Source: an uncultured Lachnospiraceae bacterium
Lineage (GTDB): Bacteria > Bacillota > Clostridia > Lachnospirales > Lachnospiraceae
Reading direction: 5' to 3'
DNA: 35,866 nucleotides
Assembly (NCBI GenBank): GCA_947566705.1
Contig: CANOLA010000026.1
Coordinates: forward strand, 1-35,866
Shown here one piece after another: positions 31,604 to 35,866 of the stretch (the stretch's first letter is position 1; the number at the start of each line of letters is the position of its first letter). The position numbers and the translations under genes were made by a program. The notes under the pieces were generated by a model. The model was not told where the DNA came from. It did no database searches and saw only the letters and a list, made by a program, of their open reading frames with translations.

Positions 31604-33094
31604 ATGTTGAAAAGAACGATAAGTTTTTTGCTGGCACTGTGTCTGTGCATAGGAATTACTGCTGGCACAGAGGTTTATGCGGGCGATGACAAGGGTACAA
31701 ATGATGAAGAAAATGTTGGAATGGGGAAAATGGAGGATATCAATTATACCACGTATGCCGGGCTTGGATTTTCTTCTGGAAAGTACCGCATTATCCGTAT
31801 CAATTGTCCGGTAGATGTTACGGTGTGTGATGCGGATGGAAATGTTTTGACGACGATTATAAATGATACTCCCCAGAAAGACGGAGAACTGGTTGCAGCG
31901 TTTAATGAAGATGGTGAAAAACTTGTCTATTTGCCTGTAAATGAAGATTATATGGTGAAGCTGACGGCTACTGGTGATGGGACAATGAATTATGGAATTC
32001 AGGAAATAGACCCTCAGGCAGGAGAAAGCAACCATATTGTAAACTTTAATGACATCTTGATTAGCAAGGGGCAGGAATATGTAGCGTATCTTCCGGGTTA
32101 CAGTCTGAAAGAAATTGAAGATGGTTCCGGAGAGGCGGCGAAAACAAAATATACGTTATTTCTTGATGATAAACAGATTTTACCTGATGAGGAGTTAAGT
32201 GGTAAAGATGCATTCGATGCATATTATTATGTGGATGCTGTGGCAGCAGATGAAACAAATGGATATGTGTTCGGCGGAGGTACACACCAGCTTGGCACTT
32301 TTACAAAGCTGACCGCAGTAGCGAATCAGGGATATGAGTTTGTGGGATGGTATGCAGATCAGGAGCTTGTTTCGAAAGAAACAGAATACAGAATCAGGGT
32401 TTCTAAAGATGTGAAGCTGGTTGCGGTATTTAAGCCTATTGAGGAAGGAAATGGGATTCAGGGGTCGTTTAAAGTGGTATCCCAGTGGAATGACGGATTC
32501 AATGGAGAAATTACTCTGGCAAACGAGACGGAGGAAGTAATTCACAATTGGATGGTAAAATTTGATTTACCTTATGAGATTACCAATATGTGGAATGGTT
32601 CCATTGTTTCTTATGAAAACGGGGTTTATACGGTTCGCAATGCATCTTATAATTGGGATATTAACCCAGGTGAATCTGTAACGATAGGGTTTACTGCACG
32701 CTGGGATGCTGCGGAAGAGGAAAAGGTTAAACAGCCGAATTATTATAACCTGGTACGAAAAAATGCAAATACCGTTACGGAGAATCTGGAGATTACCTAT
32801 AAAGTAAACAGTGATTGGGAAACTGCATTCAATGGGGAAATCCGGATAAAGAATACATCATCAAGTGATATGTCAGACTGGATGCTGGAATTTGATTTTG
32901 ATGGAGAAATTAAGGAATTTTGGAATGCAGAAATTGTTTCTCATGAAGGAAAACATTATGTAATTAAAAATAAAGGGTACAATGCAACGATTGGTGCAGG
33001 GCAGACACTGGTGCTGGGATTTGAGACAGCAGATGGGAACGGTACTGGTAAGGAACCATCAGGCTATCAATTTACAACTGTGAATTTAGATTAG
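31604..33094 (+). CDS. Secreted protein with InlB-like repeat and two CBM2-like modules
   Basis: A 496-residue protein with a signal peptide (cleavage after VYA, residue 26), an N-terminal domain to about 215 that I do not recognise, an InlB B-type repeat at about 218-278 (TAVANQGYEFVGWYAD, KDVKLVAVFK), and two family-2 carbohydrate-binding modules. The first, about 285-368, has QWNDGFNGEI, NWMVKF, MWNGSIV and WDINPGESVTIGF. The second, about 396-475, has DWETAFNGEI, DWMLEF, FWNAEIV and TIGAGQTLVLGF. Such modules bind cellulose or xylan through surface Trp. There is no catalytic domain and no sortase motif. AGGAG at 31591-31595 fixes the start. Likely a cell-surface or secreted glycan-binding protein. 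Confidence 0.85.
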   Translation: MLKRTISFLLALCLCIGITAGTEVYAGDDKGTNDEENVGMGKMEDINYTTYAGLGFSSGKYRIIRINCPVDVTVCDADGNVLTTIINDTPQKDGELVAAFNEDGEKLVYLPVNEDYMVKLTATGDGTMNYGIQEIDPQAGESNHIVNFNDILISKGQEYVAYLPGYSLKEIEDGSGEAAKTKYTLFLDDKQILPDEELSGKDAFDAYYYVDAVAADETNGYVFGGGTHQLGTFTKLTAVANQGYEFVGWYADQELVSKETEYRIRVSKDVKLVAVFKPIEEGNGIQGSFKVVSQWNDGFNGEITLANETEEVIHNWMVKFDLPYEITNMWNGSIVSYENGVYTVRNASYNWDINPGESVTIGFTARWDAAEEEKVKQPNYYNLVRKNANTVTENLEITYKVNSDWETAFNGEIRIKNTSSSDMSDWMLEFDFDGEIKEFWNAEIVSHEGKHYVIKNKGYNATIGAGQTLVLGFETADGNGTGKEPSGYQFTTVNLD

Positions 33095-33141
33095 CAGTAG
33101 TTTACAAAGCATCAGCTAATAAGCTGGTATTCCCTGGATGA

Positions 33142-33184
33142 CAGGATAAAGAACCGGATGATTCCTGGTTCTTTATCCTGATTT
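33142..33184 (+). terminator. Intrinsic terminator after the CBM2 gene
   Basis: A perfect 14-bp stem, CAGGATAAAGAACC (33142-33155) with GGTTCTTTATCCTG (33167-33180), followed by ATTTT. The T-run is short, so read-through to the next gene is possible. Confidence 0.75.
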
Positions 33185-33227
33185 TCATAAAACATAGAAA
33201 AAAATTTTAAAAAGGGAAAGAAATGGT

Positions 33228-33995
33228 ATGAGGAAAAGAAAGGGATTTATATGTGTGCTGCTTTTTGCCATGATTTTTATTGCTGGCAGTTGCGGGGACA
33301 GGGAACTCACTTTGGAGAAAATTGCGTATAACAAATCTGCGAAGGATTATACGGTGTATTTGAAGGAAAACGGGGAATATGTACCGTATCTGGTGCTTTC
33401 GTCAGATTATAATGAAAATGTGCTGCTCCTGCGAAAAAATTTACTGCCTGACCTTATGCCGTATAAAAAGCATAGCGAGTGGTGGGCATGGTATGAATAT
33501 GGTTCTTACTACGAAGAAAGCAGTGTTGATGATTTTTTAAATACGGATTTTTATAATTTCCTGAGTGAATATACAAAGGAGAAGATAACAGAAAGTGAAA
33601 TTGAAGTTACGGACAAAGAATGTTATAATAGCGATAGTCATAAAACGCATACGATTTCCCGTAAGGTTTTTCTCTTGTCCTCAGTGGAACTTGGAATAGA
33701 AGGATTTGATGGAAATATAACAACGAAGGAAGGGGAATCGTTGAAATATTTTAGAAAAAAAGAATTTGCGGAAAAAGGCGCTTATCTGGAGGATGGAAGA
33801 AAAATGCCTTATTGGACACGGACGCCTGACCTTTGGGAGTCGTGCATTGTAGTGGTAATAGGGGCGGAAATTATAGATACCGTGACGGCAGATTCTTCAA
33901 GCGGTGTCCGTCCGGCATTTTGCATGGACAAAGAAACTGTCATTAAAAAAAGCGGGGATGTAATTACCGGGGAGCAGGTTTACGTCATTGAGTAG
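33228..33995 (+). CDS. DUF6273 lipoprotein, copy B
   Basis: A 255-residue paralogue of copy A. The signal peptide (GFICVLLFAMIFIAGSCGD) and the first 65 mature residues are nearly identical, and so are the last 28 residues plus about 40 bp beyond the stop, while the middle (for example VTDKECYNSDSHKTH and GIEGFDGNITTKEGES) has drifted to roughly half identity with small indels. Key DUF6273 blocks (FLNTDFYNFLS, SRKVFLLSSVEL, MPYWTRTPD, VRPAFCMDKE) are kept. AAAGGGAAAG lies just before the ATG. It has its own spacing after the CBM2 terminator and may use a separate or read-through promoter. Confidence 0.8.
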   Translation: MRKRKGFICVLLFAMIFIAGSCGDRELTLEKIAYNKSAKDYTVYLKENGEYVPYLVLSSDYNENVLLLRKNLLPDLMPYKKHSEWWAWYEYGSYYEESSVDDFLNTDFYNFLSEYTKEKITESEIEVTDKECYNSDSHKTHTISRKVFLLSSVELGIEGFDGNITTKEGESLKYFRKKEFAEKGAYLEDGRKMPYWTRTPDLWESCIVVVIGAEIIDTVTADSSSGVRPAFCMDKETVIKKSGDVITGEQVYVIE

Positions 33996-34039
33996 GCAGG
34001 CTGAAAGAACAGGGATTCTGAAAGGAAGCCGGAAGATAA

Positions 34040-35635
34040 AAATATCAATTTGATGACGCTGAAACAGAGGAAAGTACTGCAGAACCGAACTGTTTTTCAA
34101 ATAAAGTGACGGATTTTGAGGATTTGGCACAGATGGCTGACATGTTAAAGCAGAAAGGCATTCGCACAAGCGTGGTAACAACTGCTTCATATTACAAAAC
34201 ATATGAAAGCCTGGCTGAAACCGCAGATGGGGACATGTTTTTGATGACAGGGGATTTTTGTGATGAAATGTTTGGGTTTATCTGCTACGGAACTCCAAAA
34301 ATGAATGTCGTTATTGCGGATAATATTGTGTCAGGTTACTTTAAAGAGCCGCTTGTGAAAGGCGGGGATTGTGATACGGATGGCGATACATTAAGTGACA
34401 GTGAGGAAGTTGACTGGGACAATGTAAAGGAAGTCCATGAAGACGGGACGTATGAGCTTTATACATGGAAAGAATTGTGCCAGAAAAGCAGGCTGTGGTT
34501 TTTGGAAGTGGAGGATTACGCTGGCGGCGAATCAAATCCGTTGTTTGAACTAATGGGTGGCATAGAGGTCATTCCGGCAACATCCAATCCTTTCTCTGCG
34601 GATACCGATAAGGATTATTATCCGGACAACCGGGATGAAGATATACTTGACACCAATCCTATGTATATTTATGATGCAGGCATTAATGACAGTGGTTTCC
34701 ATAAGGGAGTTTCTGTTGCGGTAAAGGAATCTGACAAATTTACGGATGGAAAACTGACCGTTAATAACAGCGAAAGTACTGCAAAATATTCATTTACAAG
34801 GCGGCCGGGAGATTTTGCGTATTTCACCCTGAAACCTGATGCTGTTTCTTATTATAAGTTTACGAATAAAGCGAATGTGGCAGCATCTGTTACAGTAAGC
34901 TATGAAAAGGGATGGGGGTTATGGGAGGAAACTGTTTATGTGGATCCGGACAGCAACGGAACATATTTGCTGGAACGGGGAAAAGAATATACGATTGAAA
35001 TTTATGGCGATGGTTATTCGGACTATGGGTTTACGGCGGAACAGGATAACTGGGTTTATGCGCCTGATGGAGGCGTGTGGGAAGCCAATGATGGGGAGCC
35101 TCTTTCAGAATATAAGCCTATAAAACAATACTACATTACCCCAAAGCTGCTTGCAGACTCGTTATATACTAAAATAGATAACGATTTTAAGATTACAACC
35201 ATTTATACTCAAAAGGATCTGGAAAATGTAATGAAGAGTCTTGAACCTGAATTGAGGTCGCAGCTTAGGGAAGAAATAAATACATTTTTAACGGCAGGTG
35301 GCTTTGTTGTTTTGATTATGGACGTATCTTCTCACGAAAAATACAAAATACTTAAGGTTGTTAGTAATATAATCACAGTATCAGGTGCTGGCATGCTTGG
35401 GAGTGAACGGATTGAAGATTTATACATTGAGCATATTGAGGATGTACTTAAAGAAGGAAACCTTCATATATGTTATTCAACGTATATGACCAAGTACTAT
35501 AACAATTATACTCCATGGACGACTGAACGGTATATACCCAAAATACAGTTTGATATTGCTGGAAGTGTGAATGATTCACTTTCATATAGAACCGTGCAGG
35601 ATGCCTGTGGTTTTCCCAGTTTTGATAATAGATAA
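34040..35635 (+). pseudogene. VWA/calcium-repeat surface protein lacking its N-terminus
   Basis: An open frame of 531 codons begins after a TAA at 34037-34039 without a ribosome site; possible starts are a GTG at 34106 and an ATG at about 34133. The text opens inside what looks like the end of a von Willebrand A domain (LAQMADMLKQKGIRTSVVTT, then YESLAETADGDMFLMTGDF). Two aspartate-rich, thrombospondin-3-like calcium motifs follow (CDTDGDTLSDSEEVDWD and SADTDKDYYPDNRDED), then beta-rich domains and a 170-residue C-terminal region of unknown type. The signal peptide and most of the VWA domain are missing, replaced by the duplicated tail of the DUF6273 gene. It is probably a broken surface protein. 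Confidence 0.6.
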
Positions 35636-35674
35636 ACCTGTGTTTGGTGTGAGGAGGTGGTGGAATACATAAAA

Positions 35675-35866
35675 ATGTTCCGTAATGAATTGAAATCAAT
35701 CAAAAGTTTATTTGGTAAAATAATATATGTTCTCGCAGTAGTATCAGGGGTATTTACGATTGTGCTGTGTTGTCTGGCATTATTTTATGAATTTGCTGCA
35801 TTAATTGCAAAATGCTGCCTTATATTTTCTATAGTAATGTTCCTCATTTGCATTGCCATGGAAACA
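35675..35866 (+). CDS. Membrane protein, incomplete at the window end
   Basis: The frame reads MFRNELKSIKSLFGKIIYVL and on through two hydrophobic segments (IYVLAVVSGVFTIVLCCLAL and a second containing CCLIFSIVMFLICIA) to the end of the window. GAGGAGG at 35651-35657 is 17 bp from this ATG; a GTG at 35660 in the same frame is too close to it, so the true start is uncertain. It follows the headless VWA gene by about 40 bp. No family recognised from 64 residues. Confidence 0.55.
   Translation, partial: MFRNELKSIKSLFGKIIYVLAVVSGVFTIVLCCLALFYEFAALIAKCCLIFSIVMFLICIAMET

Noticed and set aside
31514-32035. A 173-residue minus-strand frame across the CBM2 gene
   Set aside because: Antisense shadow of a secreted protein with clear signal peptide and domains; no start signal.
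1-35866. CRISPR arrays, insertion sequences, tRNA or rRNA genes, phage genes
   Set aside because: No regular repeat-spacer pattern, transposase motifs, cloverleaf-like sequences or phage structural genes were recognised on either strand.

Overview
The window looks like chromosome of a gut-type anaerobic Firmicute, most likely a Lachnospiraceae member. This rests on strong AGGAGG-type ribosome sites, several DUF6273, DUF4474 and FliD-like small-repeat proteins typical of that family, an AzgA-type purine permease, a GH94 cellobiose phosphorylase and LytTR/GHKL signalling genes. The genus call is inference. No rRNA, tRNA, CRISPR array, insertion sequence or phage module was seen.

Layout. (1) 1-2760 is a small graveyard around an intact Phd/RelE-type toxin-antitoxin pair: a PD-(D/E)XK-like (Rpn-type) gene reduced by several internal deletions, a RhuM remnant, a radical-SAM remnant, and a second, better preserved Rpn-type gene. 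(2) 2850-5660 holds a zinc-ribbon membrane protein, a metallophosphoesterase and a DUF4474 protein. (3) 5900-12280 holds a purine permease, an OmpR-type two-component pair, an orphan HicB and an ABC exporter; the exporter leader carries 22-bp-spaced direct repeats and an attenuator-like hairpin. (4) 12290-20104, all minus strand, is a sulfate module: ATP sulfurylase (CysD, CysN fused to APS kinase CysC), a PAPS-dependent sulfotransferase, then a complete sulfate ABC importer (binding protein, CysT, CysW, CysA). No PAPS or sulfite reductase is present, so the sulfate appears to feed sulfonation of an unknown acceptor rather than cysteine synthesis. A second OmpR-type two-component system is divergent from it. 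(5) 22200-26130 holds a FliD-like repeat protein and cellobiose phosphorylase, each with a clear promoter. (6) 26280-28260 is a second graveyard: an ECF sigma gene fused by deletion to an anti-sigma tail, a headless gene, a frameshifted small membrane protein, a Uma2 remnant and the tail of a DUF6273 gene. (7) 28425-35866 is an apparent sensory and surface module: LytTR regulator, GHKL kinase, then two mosaic DUF6273 lipoproteins flanking a secreted protein with two CBM2-like cellulose-binding modules, followed by a headless VWA/calcium-repeat protein and the start of a membrane protein.

The two most interesting readings are the self-contained sulfate-import-to-sulfonation operon, and the LytTR-controlled surface cluster whose DUF6273 genes have near-identical ends and diverged middles. 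A third theme is gene loss by short internal deletions, seen in several unrelated genes.
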